DNA of 64,000 bases from Streptomyces violaceusniger (lineage in GTDB: Bacteria; Actinomycetota; Actinomycetes; Streptomycetales; Streptomycetaceae). Location of the stretch: contig BJHW01000001.1 in assembly GCA_005405945.1 (NCBI GenBank), forward strand, positions 4,836,001-4,900,000. Direction: 5' to 3'. The notes under the pieces are model-generated. The model ran no database searches, was not told where the DNA came from, and worked only from the letters and a program-made list of their open reading frames with translations. Below are positions 43,482-52,094 of the stretch, piece by piece. Both the position numbers and the translations under genes were made by a program. Positions within the stretch are counted from its first letter, which is position 1. Each line of letters opens with the position of its first letter.

Positions 43482-44075
43482 TCAGAACTGGACGTCCGAG
43501 CAGGCGTAGAAGGCGTTCGAGGTGTCCGCGATGGTCCACACGGCGAGGATCACGTGTCTGCCGGTCTTACCGCTCGGGATGGTGCCCGAGTGGGAGAGCG
43601 TGGACGGCGGGCGCTGACCGTTGTACGGAACGGTCAGGAAGGGCTGGGACTCCAGGCTCGCACGGGTCAGCTTCTGGCTGGGGTTCCAGCCGTTCTTGGT
43701 GATGTAGTACTTGAAGTCCGTGGTCGCGTGGGAGGCCGTGAACCGCCAGTTGAAGGTGTAGCTCCGCCCGGCGGTCAGCTTGGTCGCGGGCCAGTTGCCG
43801 CCCCGCGGGTCGTCGAGCTGCGAGAACCGGCTGTTGCCGCCCGCGCAGATGGTGCCGTCCGCGGGACCGCCCGAGGGGAAGCCCTTCGGACCCTCGACGC
43901 TCTGGGGCTCGTACTGGATGTCGCCGCAGCCCGTCACCGTGCCGTTGGCGCACAGCTTCTGGCGGCTGATGGGCGTGTCGGTGTAGCCGTGGCTGGAGGC
44001 GCTGCCGCCGGTCGCGAGGACGGAAATCGCCGCGAGACCGATGCCGATGACGGCGGCGCTGATCTTCTTGCGCAT
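43482..44075 (-). CDS. Lytic polysaccharide monooxygenase, AA10 (chitin/cellulose-active)
   Basis: 197 residues. A signal peptide ends in GGSASS so the mature protein begins with His29 (HGYTDTP), the first copper ligand; the second is His116 in TASHATTDF. The tail AFYACSDVQF carries the axial Phe region. Single-domain AA10, no carbohydrate-binding module. It oxidatively cleaves crystalline chitin or cellulose outside the cell. A DasR-type palindrome about 50 bases upstream of the start suggests N-acetylglucosamine control and a chitin substrate. Confidence 0.93.
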   Translation of the reverse strand: MRKKISAAVIGIGLAAISVLATGGSASSHGYTDTPISRQKLCANGTVTGCGDIQYEPQSVEGPKGFPSGGPADGTICAGGNSRFSQLDDPRGGNWPATKLTAGRSYTFNWRFTASHATTDFKYYITKNGWNPSQKLTRASLESQPFLTVPYNGQRPPSTLSHSGTIPSGKTGRHVILAVWTIADTSNAFYACSDVQF

Positions 44076-44122
44076 GCTTCGCTCCTGAAGACGGGGGAGT
44101 GCTTCGACGAGCCGTGCACGGC

Positions 44123-44132
44123 GGTCTAGACC
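44123..44132. promoter_or_regulatory. DasR-type operator (dre) upstream of the LPMO gene
   Basis: The sequence ggtctagacc, extended to cggtctagaccaagt, matches the core of the known DasR site (tggtctagacca). It lies 48-57 bases upstream of the LPMO start codon. Streptomyces chitinase-system genes commonly carry this site. Confidence 0.7.
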
Positions 44133-44261
44133 AAGTGTGAGAGTATCCAGGTGCCAATAGTCATGTCCATACCAATGGCGCGCGGGGCGGACGCCGGACG
44201 GACGGGCCCTGACGGCGTCCCGAGCACCCTCCCGGGTCGGGTAGGATTTCCGGGTCAGCAG

Positions 44262-44335
44262 GCGCCGCTAGCTCAGTTGGTTAGAGCAGCTGACTCTTAA
44301 TCAGCGGGTCCGGGGTTCGAGTCCCTGGCGGCGCA
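44262..44335 (+). tRNA. tRNA-Lys (anticodon CTT), copy 2
   Basis: Identical in sequence to the tRNA at 8948-9021, including the bases gtcagcag in front and cc behind. A TAGGAT -10-like box precedes it. Confidence 0.95.
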
Positions 44336-44357
44336 CCTTGGCTTACGCCACTGACCT

Positions 44358-44385
44358 GGGGCTTCTCGGTTATCCGAGGAGCCCC
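44358..44385 (+). terminator. Terminator after tRNA-Lys copy 2
   Basis: A 12-bp stem with one G-T type mismatch (ggggcttctcgg / ccgaggagcccc) around a ttat loop, 22 bases after the tRNA. Confidence 0.8.
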
Positions 44386-44733
44386 GGTCGCTTTTCGGCG
44401 GAGCGTGACGGCCTTCCTGGCCACCATGACACCCGCTCTCCGAGTCCGGAGATAGTGACCAGGGACACATATCAACCCTCTGTATACCGAGCTCGCCGCA
44501 CATGAGTCGCTTTATCCCCTCATGGGGGACGCACCCGATACTTCCTCCGTGACGGCCCGCCACCGGAGGGTTCGGCTCCACTCCCCGACCCGCCCAAACC
44601 CCTTGTCCAGGGCCATGACCAGCCCATAAGTTCCGTGCGACCACAGCGCGGAAAGCGCTTGTTGCCGCGTCGGGCCCTGGGGAGAGGCCCCGCGTTCTTC
44701 GCTCTCATCAGCCTTCACGGGAGGGGTACGTCC
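44386..44733. other. Non-coding region upstream of a secreted-protein operon
   Basis: 348 bases with no supported gene. It should contain the promoter of the operon starting at 44734; the last 15 bases include a strong gggaggggtacgtcc ribosome site. I recognise no operator. Confidence 0.5.
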
Positions 44734-45261
44734 ATGTCCACGTTCCTGAGATCCACCGTCGGTGCCGCCCTCGCCTCCGCCGCGGCCGCCGTCCTCACCC
44801 TGACCGCGCCCCAGGCCTCCGCCGCCGAGCGCCCCTCGGCGACCGACGTCAAGGTGTCCCCGCGGGCCTCGGCCGAGACCAGGGCGTTCGCCAAGGCCAA
44901 CCCCGGCCCCACCGCGGCCGCCGCGACCGTGTGCGGCACCGGCTACGCGCTGAACAAGGTCATTCCGCTGCCCGAGGGCACCGACCCGAACATGCGCCTG
45001 GCCACGCTGTTCAGCTACACCAACGGCGGCAAGGGCTGCGCGATCCTGGACAACAACTACGGCGCCTCGCAGTACATGTATCTCAAGGTCTGCAAGGTGG
45101 ACGGCACCGGCTGCGACACGGACTCCGGCAACTTCAGCCAGTACGCGGGCCCGGTCTACGTCTCCAGCCTCGCCTGCGCCCCGGTGACCGCCAAGATGGG
45201 CAAGACCTCCAGCAACCTCTACATCAACTACAAGTCCGACTACGTCTTCGCGTGCAACTGA
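44734..45261 (+). CDS. Secreted hypothetical protein
   Basis: 175 residues. A Sec signal peptide (FLRSTVGAALASAAAAVLTLTAPQASA) is followed by a mature protein with paired cysteines (VCGTGY, KGCAILDNNYG, KVCKVDGTGCDTD, SLACAPV, YVFAC-end), suggesting a disulfide-bonded beta-rich domain. I do not recognise the family. It is the first gene of an operon with a peptidoglycan-binding/DUF1906 protein 30 bases downstream, so a role at the cell wall or in an exported enzyme complex is plausible. Confidence 0.7.
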   Translation: MSTFLRSTVGAALASAAAAVLTLTAPQASAAERPSATDVKVSPRASAETRAFAKANPGPTAAAATVCGTGYALNKVIPLPEGTDPNMRLATLFSYTNGGKGCAILDNNYGASQYMYLKVCKVDGTGCDTDSGNFSQYAGPVYVSSLACAPVTAKMGKTSSNLYINYKSDYVFACN

Positions 45262-45291
45262 CCCCCGTCACTCGGCACTGAAGGAGACGTC

Positions 45292-47528
45292 ATGGCCGAC
45301 GCCTTGGTCGTGCGGGCGCAGAAGTTCATCAACGACACGTACGGCGGGAAGCTGGGCATTCCGGCGCTCGAGGAAGACGGGAGGACGAGCTGGACCGTGA
45401 TGTACGCGCTCACCCGGGCGCTCCAGTACGAGCTGGGCATCACCAGTCTCTCGGACAGCTTCGGCCCCACCACACTGAGCACGCTCCAGTCGAAGTATCC
45501 GAAGCTCAACGCCAGTACGACGCCCTCGGCCAAGTTCACGAAGATCATTCAGTCGGGGCTGTACTGCAAGGGGTACAACGGCGGCGGGATCGACGGGGTG
45601 TTCAGCTCCACGGTGGCGAACTCGCTCACCGAGCTGATGACCGACATGGGGGTGGCGGGCGTCTTCGAGGCGGGCAGTCTCTTCCCCAAGGTCTTCAAGG
45701 GGCTGCTCACCATGGACGCCTACATCGTCACCGGTGACGGCGGCACCGGCATCCGCACGGTGCAGCAGTATCTGAACGCCAACTACGTCAAGCGCCAGGA
45801 CTACTTCATCATCCCGTGCGACGGACACCACTCGCGGACCGTCGCCAAGTCCATGCTGCTGGCGGTGCAGTACGAGCTCGGCATGGCCGACGGCGTGGCC
45901 AACGGGAACTTCGGCCCCGGCACCCAGTCCGGGCTGAAGCAGCACACCGTCGCCTCGGGCGAGACCAGCACCTGGGTGCGGCTGTTCTCCGCCGCGATGA
46001 TCCTGAACCAGCGGCCCAATGTGCCGTTCAGCGCCTCGTTCGGATCGGCGCTGCAGTCCGCGGTGAACGGCTTCCAGGACTTCGCCAAGCTACCGGTCAC
46101 CGGAAAGGGCGACTACTCCACCTGGGCGTCGCTCCTGGTCTCCTACGGCGACCAGGACCGCAAGGGTCAGGCGTGCGACGGCGTCACCAAGATCACCCAG
46201 GCCCGTGCCACCACTCTGAAGGCCGCCGGATTCAAGTACATCGGCCGCTATCTCACCAACCCCCTCAGCAACGACCTCCCAGAGAAGGCCATCCAGATCG
46301 GCGAGCTGGAGACCATCGCCGACAACGGGCTCCGGTGCTTCCCGATCTACCAGACCTTCGGCCGCGACGCCTCGGGCTTCAACTACGCCGCGGGCAACGC
46401 GGCGGCCATCGCGGCGGCGAACGCGGCCGATGACCACGGTTTCAAGGACGGCACCCGGATCTACTTCGCGGTGGACTTCGACGCGTACGACTACGAGGTC
46501 ACCGACAATGTCCTGCCGCACTTCAAGGGCATCGAGGACGGCATGGCCATCGCCGGGAACCGGTACAAGATCGGGGTCTACGGACCGCGCAATGTGTGCA
46601 TCCGGGTCTCCGAGGCGGGCCATGCCACGGCGAGTTTCGTCTCCGACATGTCCAGCGGCTTCTCCGGGAACTACGGCTATCCGCTGCCGCCCAACTGGGC
46701 CTTCGACCAGATCGTCACTAAGACGATCGGCTCCGGTGACGGCTCGATCAACATCGACAACAACATCGCCTCCGGCCTGGACACCGGACAGGGATCGTTC
46801 AATCCCCGGTGGCGTCGATGCCGGACAGCCTCTTCAACCAGGCCTACTTCCCGGGGCTGCTCGCCGACGTCCAGACGTACATGCAATCCATCGGCTTCCC
46901 CGAGGACGACGGCCGGATCTACACCACCACCCAGTGCCTGGAAACGATCATCGCCAGGGATGTCGCCGTGACCAATACGGCACGGGCCTTCGGCATGCGG
47001 AAGGCGCTCATCCAGACCACGGCGTTCTGGGAGTTCCGGCACTACGGCAATGAGGACCTGGTCAAGGACGCCGGGGTGTGGCTCTACCACAACGACTATG
47101 TGCCGGACTGGGCCAAGGACCTGCCCGGGGTGGTGTCGTTGCGCGACAGCAGCACCGGTGTGGCCCAGATGTTCGGGCTGGTGGGCGTGCTCTGCTGGAA
47201 CAACTCCATCAGGACCGGCCTGGTGACCGGCACCCTGAAGGACCCGGACAAGGACGCCGACATCTTCGCGATGTGGGACAGGCTCCGCACGGACAACGAC
47301 TTCGCCCTCATCTCCGTCGGCCACGCCCACATCTGGGGAGCCGACGGCAAGCCCGGCAGCGTCGACAAGGAGATAGGGATCCGCCGGCCCTCGCTGGACT
47401 ACAAGGAGTCGGAGATCTACGAGGTGCTGCGGCGCTACCAGGGCCCGAAGGAGCCCGCCTTCACGGACGCCAAGAAGCGCATGCCCCTCTACTACATCTT
47501 CGAGAAGTACAACAGGATGATGCGGTGA
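45292..47528 (+). CDS. Peptidoglycan-binding and DUF1906 glycoside-hydrolase-like protein (one apparent frameshift)
   Basis: About 745 residues after restoring one base at C4 46804-46807. The N-terminal ~270 residues contain repeated peptidoglycan-binding-like units (GGGIDGVFSSTVANSL, GVANGNFGPGTQSGL, SALQSAVNGFQDFAKLPVTGKGDY). A DUF1906/Rv2525c-like TIM-barrel domain follows (KAAGFKYIGRYLTN, FPIYQTFG, IYFAVDFDAYDYEV, KIGVYGPRNVC, WAFDQIVT). The C-terminal ~240 residues are of unknown type (LYHNDYVPDWAKDLPG, VGHAHIWGADGKPG). There is no signal peptide at the chosen start, which is odd for a wall-acting protein and may point to a non-classical secretion route. Confidence 0.75.
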
Positions 47529-48034
47529 GCAAAGCACCTTCATCCCTGGCGGCCGATTCGCCGGACGGGATCGACTCGATCCTGCTGCTGTTCATCTGCC
47601 TGATCGGGGTCATCGTCATCTTCACCCTGGTCGGCATGGTCGGCTCCGGCATCGCCAAGCGCACCGGCCGCCCAAAGACCCGGGCCGAATGGCTCGGGGG
47701 GATCGCCCTGCTGTCCGTCTGCGCGACCGTCGCCCTGTACATCTGGGGCGCGCTCCATGTGATGTTCATGGAGAGCTACAACATGCGCGAGGAGTGCGCC
47801 AAGGCGGGCGGGGAGGCGAAGGCGGCCCAGGTCGACCGCTACTCGGCGAGCTACTTTCCGCTGCGTTTCACCTGCCGGATCGACGAGGGCGGAAGTTACG
47901 ACGCCGCGGTCCCCGGATACGTCAACCCGGCCATGGGCGTCGCCTTCGCCCTGGCCATCGCCACGGGCGCGGTATCCGTCGTGGCCCGCGACCAGAACCG
48001 GTCCACCGGCCCTACCGTCACGAGGGGACGATGA
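47525..48034 (+). CDS. Membrane protein of unknown function
   Basis: 169 residues with three hydrophobic segments (ILLLFICLIGVIVIFTLVGMV, WLGGIALLSVCATVALYIWG, VAFALAIATGAVSVVA) and a Cys-containing extracytoplasmic loop (EECAKAGG ... FTCRIDEGG). The GTG start overlaps the DUF1906 stop, so it is translated with it. The family is not recognised. Confidence 0.65.
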   Translation: MSKAPSSLAADSPDGIDSILLLFICLIGVIVIFTLVGMVGSGIAKRTGRPKTRAEWLGGIALLSVCATVALYIWGALHVMFMESYNMREECAKAGGEAKAAQVDRYSASYFPLRFTCRIDEGGSYDAAVPGYVNPAMGVAFALAIATGAVSVVARDQNRSTGPTVTRGR

Positions 48035-48810
48035 ATGAGCGTGTTCGACCCATCCCGTAGGCAGCTGCTCGCCCGCTCCGGTGCGCTGTTCGGCGCGGCC
48101 GCGCTGGCCTCCCTCCCCGGTTCCGCGCTGCTGGCGACGCCCGCGTACGCCGCGCCCTCGCACTCCAAGACGCCCACCGGCGAGGAGATCCGGACGGCAT
48201 ACCGCCGCTTCCGGGCGAACCAGGCCCGGGTGCTGACGGGCAGACCGAGCCCCAACGGCTGGGAGATGGAAAAGGTCGCCGACGGCGGCGGAGCCATCTG
48301 GTCCCGCCCGGTGCCCGGCACCCCGCTGGAGGGCGTCACCGTCCGCATCGGCGCACCGGAGACCGTGCTGGTCCATGTGATCCGCCGCTTCCACTACGAG
48401 ATCGACGAGCTCCGCAAGGGCGATGTGATCGGCTGGCGCAGCCCCGGCACGGTCCGCAAGGGGCTGCCGGAGGGCAACCAGGCGTCGGGGACGGCGGTCC
48501 GGATCCGGCCCGGCCACTACCCGCCGGGCGCCAAGGGCGGCTTCTTCCCCAGCAGGAGGTCGTGATCCGCGACATCCTCGCCGAGCTCGACGGTGTGGTC
48601 CGCTGGGGCGGGGACGACCGGAAGCCGGACGAGTCGCTGTTCTACGTGGCCGTAAGGCCCGGCGATCGGCGGCTGGCCCAGGTCGTGGCCCGGCTGGACC
48701 GCTGGCGCGCGACGCCGGGCAGCGGGGCGGGCGCCCCGGTCGACGTGCTCGCGCCGAAGCGCCGCAAGGCCGCGACGTCCCTGGCCCGCAGCCAGCGCGC
48801 GGCGGCCTGA
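48035..48810 (+). CDS. Tat-exported M15-like (D-Ala-D-Ala peptidase fold) protein with degenerate metal site (one apparent frameshift)
   Basis: Two adjacent reading frames, 48035-48565 and 48562-48810, join into one protein of about 258 residues if one base is restored at C4 48547-48550. The joined sequence runs ...GGFFPQQEVVIRDILAEL then GVVRWGGDD. N-terminus: twin-arginine signal (SRRQLLARSG...) ending ATPAYA. The body follows the M15 layout: NQASGTAVRIRPG where active enzymes have SxHxxGxAxD, and RWGGDD...ESLFYV where they have a histidine-containing MHFE. The zinc ligands are thus missing, so it may bind rather than cut wall peptides. Confidence 0.65.
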
Positions 48811-48866
48811 ACGGCGGCCTGAACGGTGCCTTGAACGGTGCCTTGAACGTAATTCCGCGGGAACCG

Positions 48867-48902
48867 GGGAGCCCCGGCGCGTGCGGCGCCGGGGCTCCCT
48901 TT
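48867..48902. terminator. Strong terminator between convergent genes
   Basis: A perfect 14-bp stem (gggagccccggcgc and complement) with a 5-base loop followed by ttt. Upstream, 48800-48850 holds short 12-base tandem repeats (gaacggtgcctt). Confidence 0.85.
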
Positions 48903-48907
48903 CGCGA

Positions 48908-49504
48908 TCAGTCGCAGGAGGGGCAGGGCGTGCAGGCGCTGACCCTGACGTCGTCGATGACCGGCCCGTAGGCGGTGGTGCCGGTGCTGGTGCTGGCGAA
49001 CGCCAGCGTCGTGGAGGTGCCACGGGCCACGAAGGTCACCTCCCGGGTGACATAGCCCATGTTCGTCACGGTCTTCCCCGTGACGTCGAAGCTGAAGTCC
49101 TGGAAGTTCTGCCCGTCGATCAGCACCTTCCCGGTCCTCACGGGCGGGCCTCCCGCCGGGTTGCCGGCCAGCGAGTACGTCACCGAGTACTTCTTCCCGG
49201 GGACCGTGGTGAAGGTCTGCTCCACCGTGCCGGGGCCGCCACCGTTGAGGTCCACGGACTGGCCCCCCTCGGCCGCCTGCCAGAAGCCGTCCCCGATGTG
49301 GTCCACGTTTCCGGACGTGACCTTCCACGGCCCGATGGTCCCACCCGTCCCCACGTTCACGAACGTGTTGGCCGCCACGCTGGGCGTCTCGAAGCTGCCG
49401 TCGTCGAAGCGGCTGACGGCGGCCGCCGCCGCGGCACCGGCCCCCGAGCCGACGAGCACCCCGGCGACGGCGACCGCTGCGACAAAGACGCGAATAAGCG
49501 ACAT
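48908..49504 (-). CDS. Secreted choice-of-anchor C / DUF642-like protein
   Basis: 198 residues. The signal peptide ends about GAGAAAAA. The mature domain starts SRFDDGSFETPSVAANTF and contains GPWKVTSGNVDHIGDGFWQAAEGGQSVDLNG and VTYSLAGNPAGGP, the pattern of choice-of-anchor C/DUF642 jelly-roll proteins that bind polysaccharides. It ends with a Cys-rich tail (CTPCPSC). Probably extracellular carbohydrate binding. Confidence 0.78.
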   Translation of the reverse strand: MSLIRVFVAAVAVAGVLVGSGAGAAAAAAVSRFDDGSFETPSVAANTFVNVGTGGTIGPWKVTSGNVDHIGDGFWQAAEGGQSVDLNGGGPGTVEQTFTTVPGKKYSVTYSLAGNPAGGPPVRTGKVLIDGQNFQDFSFDVTGKTVTNMGYVTREVTFVARGTSTTLAFASTSTGTTAYGPVIDDVRVSACTPCPSCD

Positions 49505-49648
49505 GTTCCCCTCCAGTGCGACTCATTCGGCAATGCACCGAATTGATGGCGCAGCAGAATCTTCCGCACCGCAGGCACACACGCCAGGGCTCGGTCCCCG
49601 GCGCACCGTGGTGCGGACCGGTTCGAGCGCGGCTGGTGCGCCGGTCGA

Positions 49649-50101
49649 TCACGCCGAACCACCCCTCAGGGAGGCCTCGGTGATCCGCGCCCATACGGTC
49701 TTGCCCGGGCCCCTTCGCTCCCTGATGCCCCAGCGGTCCGCCAGCGCCTCGACCAGGAGCAGGCCCCGCCCCTCCTCGTCGTCCGACGTGGGCGCCTTCG
49801 GCACGGGGCACTTCTCGTGGGTGTCGCTCACCTCGATCTCCAGGACGCCGCCCCGCTCGTCGTACGCCAGCCGCACCGCGAAGTCCCGCCCCGGTACGCG
49901 CCCATGGAGCGCCGCGTTGGCGGCCAGCTCGGCGACGACCACGATCGCGGCGTCGTAGCCGCCCACCCCCGGGGAGAACCCCCACGCGGTGAGCTGGTGG
50001 GCGGTCAGCAGCCGGGCGAGCCGGGCGCCGCGCCGGGTGGCGGAGAATCGCTGCGCGAACGTACGTACGGTGACGGGCACTTGGCCCTGTGGTGCGGTCA
50101 T
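49649..50101 (-). CDS. ATP-binding protein, HATPase (second triad)
   Basis: 150 residues, GHKL ATPase: N-box VAELAANAALHGRV and G-box EGRGLLLVEALADRWGI. It is divergent from the XRE/DUF397 genes at 50210-51357, repeating the arrangement at 41734-43400. Confidence 0.85.
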   Translation of the reverse strand: MTAPQGQVPVTVRTFAQRFSATRRGARLARLLTAHQLTAWGFSPGVGGYDAAIVVVAELAANAALHGRVPGRDFAVRLAYDERGGVLEIEVSDTHEKCPVPKAPTSDDEEGRGLLLVEALADRWGIRERRGPGKTVWARITEASLRGGSA

Positions 50102-50209
50102 GGCGGAAGCGTCCCGGGCTCGCGGCGGCCACTGCCAGGCACGACACCCACCCAGTTTCGCTTGTACCAGTTCACCGACTGGACCGGACCGGTCACCGCC
50201 CGTGACGAT

Positions 50210-51043
50210 ATGAGGATGACAAAAGACAGCGAACCGGAAACGTCGGAGAGCCTCAAGACCTTTGGCGCGGTGCTGAAGGCGCTACGGGACGAGGCTGGGC
50301 TGACGCAGGAGCAGTTCGCCCCACGGGTCCGGTACTCGGCGACGTACGTCGCGAAGATGGAACAGGGCAGGCGCTTCCCGCCCAAGGAACTCATCCCGCG
50401 CACGGAGGAGGTCCTGGGCGCCCCGGCCGCGCGGGTTCTGGGCGCGGCGTACCGGACGTTGACGCGGAAGGTCGGCCTCGCGTCGTGGTTCTTACGGTGG
50501 GCGGGGATCGAGGAGGAGGCGGTGTCCCTTCTCACGTACGAGTGCGCGGTCATCCCGGGTCTGCTGCAGCCCGAGCCCTACATCCGCGCGGTCTTCGAGC
50601 GCCGTATCCCGCACATCTCGCCCAAGCAGTTGGAGCAGCAGGTGATCGCGCGCCTGGCGAGGCAACGGCTGCTCAAGGAGCGACCGAACGCCTCGTTCTG
50701 CTTCATCGTCGAACAGGCCCTTCTGGGGCGGGACTTGGGCGGCCCCGCAGTCACCAGGGTGCTTCTCGATAACCTTCTTGAGCAGCAGCGTCTCTGGAAC
50801 GTGGAGATCCAGGTCATGCCCACGCGGCAGGAGGATCACTTCGGCTCCGACGGGCCGATGCGCCTCGCGGAGACCGAGGACAACCGCTGGGTCGGCTACG
50901 TCGAAGCGCATGACACGAGCGTCCTGGTCACCGACCCAAAAGCCGTCAGTGCGATGGTTCAGCGCTATGGCAAACTGCGCTCACAGGCTCTGAGCCCTCA
51001 GGACACCACGAGCCTGCTGGAGCAGATGCGAGGAGCGCTATGA
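50210..51043 (+). CDS. XRE-family regulator with DUF5753 (second triad)
   Basis: 277 residues. Helix-turn-helix: FGAVLKALRDEAGLTQEQFAPRVRYSATYVAKMEQGRRF. DUF5753: CAVIPGLLQPEPYIRAVFERR, CFIVEQALLGRDLGG, IQVMPTRQEDH. The start is ATG 50210, with ATG 50216 equally possible. It ends with an ATGA overlap with the DUF397 gene. Confidence 0.88.
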   Translation: MRMTKDSEPETSESLKTFGAVLKALRDEAGLTQEQFAPRVRYSATYVAKMEQGRRFPPKELIPRTEEVLGAPAARVLGAAYRTLTRKVGLASWFLRWAGIEEEAVSLLTYECAVIPGLLQPEPYIRAVFERRIPHISPKQLEQQVIARLARQRLLKERPNASFCFIVEQALLGRDLGGPAVTRVLLDNLLEQQRLWNVEIQVMPTRQEDHFGSDGPMRLAETEDNRWVGYVEAHDTSVLVTDPKAVSAMVQRYGKLRSQALSPQDTTSLLEQMRGAL

Positions 51044-51357
51044 GCAGCATCACCGGCCTGAAGTGGTTCAAGAGCAGCTACAGCGGAAGCGGAGGCGGCG
51101 ACTGCGTCGAGGTCGCATTTACCCAACTCGACTGGTCCAAGAGCAGCTACAGCGGAGGCGGAGGCGACAACTGCGTCGAGGTCGCGTTCACCCAGCCCGG
51201 CTGGTCCAAGAGCAGCTACAGCGGAAGCGGTGGCGGCAACTGCGTCGAGGTAGCCATACGCACCTCGGCCGTCCACATTCGCGACTCCAAGGACACCGAG
51301 CGGACCCCGCTCACCGTGTCCCCCGAAGCCTGGGCCGCCTTCATCGCGCACATCTGA
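51040..51357 (+). CDS. DUF397 protein with the N-terminal motif triplicated
   Basis: 105 residues, about 40 longer than normal. The DUF397 unit W(F/S)KSSYSG..GG.(C)VEVAF occurs three times in tandem (residues 9-30, 32-53, 54-75), followed by one copy of the normal C-terminal part (VHIRDSKDTERTPLTVSPEAWAAF). The duplicated DNA units are 60-66 bases with high identity, indicating recent expansion. It is translationally coupled to the XRE gene. Confidence 0.87.
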   Translation: MSSITGLKWFKSSYSGSGGGDCVEVAFTQLDWSKSSYSGGGGDNCVEVAFTQPGWSKSSYSGSGGGNCVEVAIRTSAVHIRDSKDTERTPLTVSPEAWAAFIAHI

Positions 51358-51402
51358 CCTGCTCGCGCCGCCGCCGCTAAGCTGTTCGGATCGGAGGTGG
51401 CG

Positions 51403-52083
51403 ATGGCGGCGCACATACAGGAACGCATCAAGCGGCTGATCATCGACCAGCGGCTCCCCTCAGGCGCCCCGCTGCCCACCGAGACCGAGCTGATGGAACT
51501 CCTCGGCGTCAGCCGCAACTCCGTACGTGAGGCGCTCAAGGCGCTCCAGGCGATGGGGATCGTGGAGATCCGGCACGGCTTCGGGACGTACGTCGGCCCG
51601 ATGTCCATGGCACCGATGATCGAGGGGCTGATCTTCCGTACCGTCGCCGGGCACTACCGGGGCGAGGACAGCCTGCTCGAACTCCTCGAGCTGCGCGAGG
51701 CCGTGGAGACGGGGCTGATCGCGCGGCTGGCCGGGCGGATCCCCGAGGCGGATCTCGCCGAGTTGGACGCGGTCGTCCGGCGGATGGAGGCGGAGGCGGC
51801 GGAGGGCTCGGTGCGCGCCGAGACGGACCGGGCGTTTCACGCCGCGCTCTACGGGAGCCTGGACAACACGCTGCTGAGCGAGGTGCTGGAGGCGTTCTGG
51901 GACGCCTTCCACCGGGTGCGCACCGACCTCGTGGACGTACCCACCGATCCGCGGGTCACCTGCAAGCAGCACCGGGAGATCCTGGAGTCGGTGCGCTCGG
52001 GGGACGCCCTACGGGCCGAAGAGGCGATCCGCGACCACTTCGGGAACATCCGCATCCGACTGCGGTCGGCGCACCGCGACTGA
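51403..52083 (+). CDS. GntR-family (FadR subfamily, FCD domain) regulator
   Basis: 226 residues. The N-terminal winged helix (LPTETELMELLGVSRNSVREALKALQAMGIVEIRHGFGTYV) and C-terminal FCD domain (LRE...VETGLIARLAG, DRAFHAALYG, KQHREILESVRSGD with metal-binding Asp/His positions) are clear. The start ATG 51403 has a cggagg site. The effector is probably an organic acid; targets are unknown and no adjacent catabolic operon is evident. Confidence 0.88.
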   Translation: MAAHIQERIKRLIIDQRLPSGAPLPTETELMELLGVSRNSVREALKALQAMGIVEIRHGFGTYVGPMSMAPMIEGLIFRTVAGHYRGEDSLLELLELREAVETGLIARLAGRIPEADLAELDAVVRRMEAEAAEGSVRAETDRAFHAALYGSLDNTLLSEVLEAFWDAFHRVRTDLVDVPTDPRVTCKQHREILESVRSGDALRAEEAIRDHFGNIRIRLRSAHRD

Positions 52084-52094
52084 GCGGATCGGCG

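Noticed and set aside
48562..48810. Separate small gene with GTG start
   Set aside because: Restoring one C at 48547-48550 fuses it to the preceding frame and yields the expected M15-like C-terminal segment (VVRWGGDD...).
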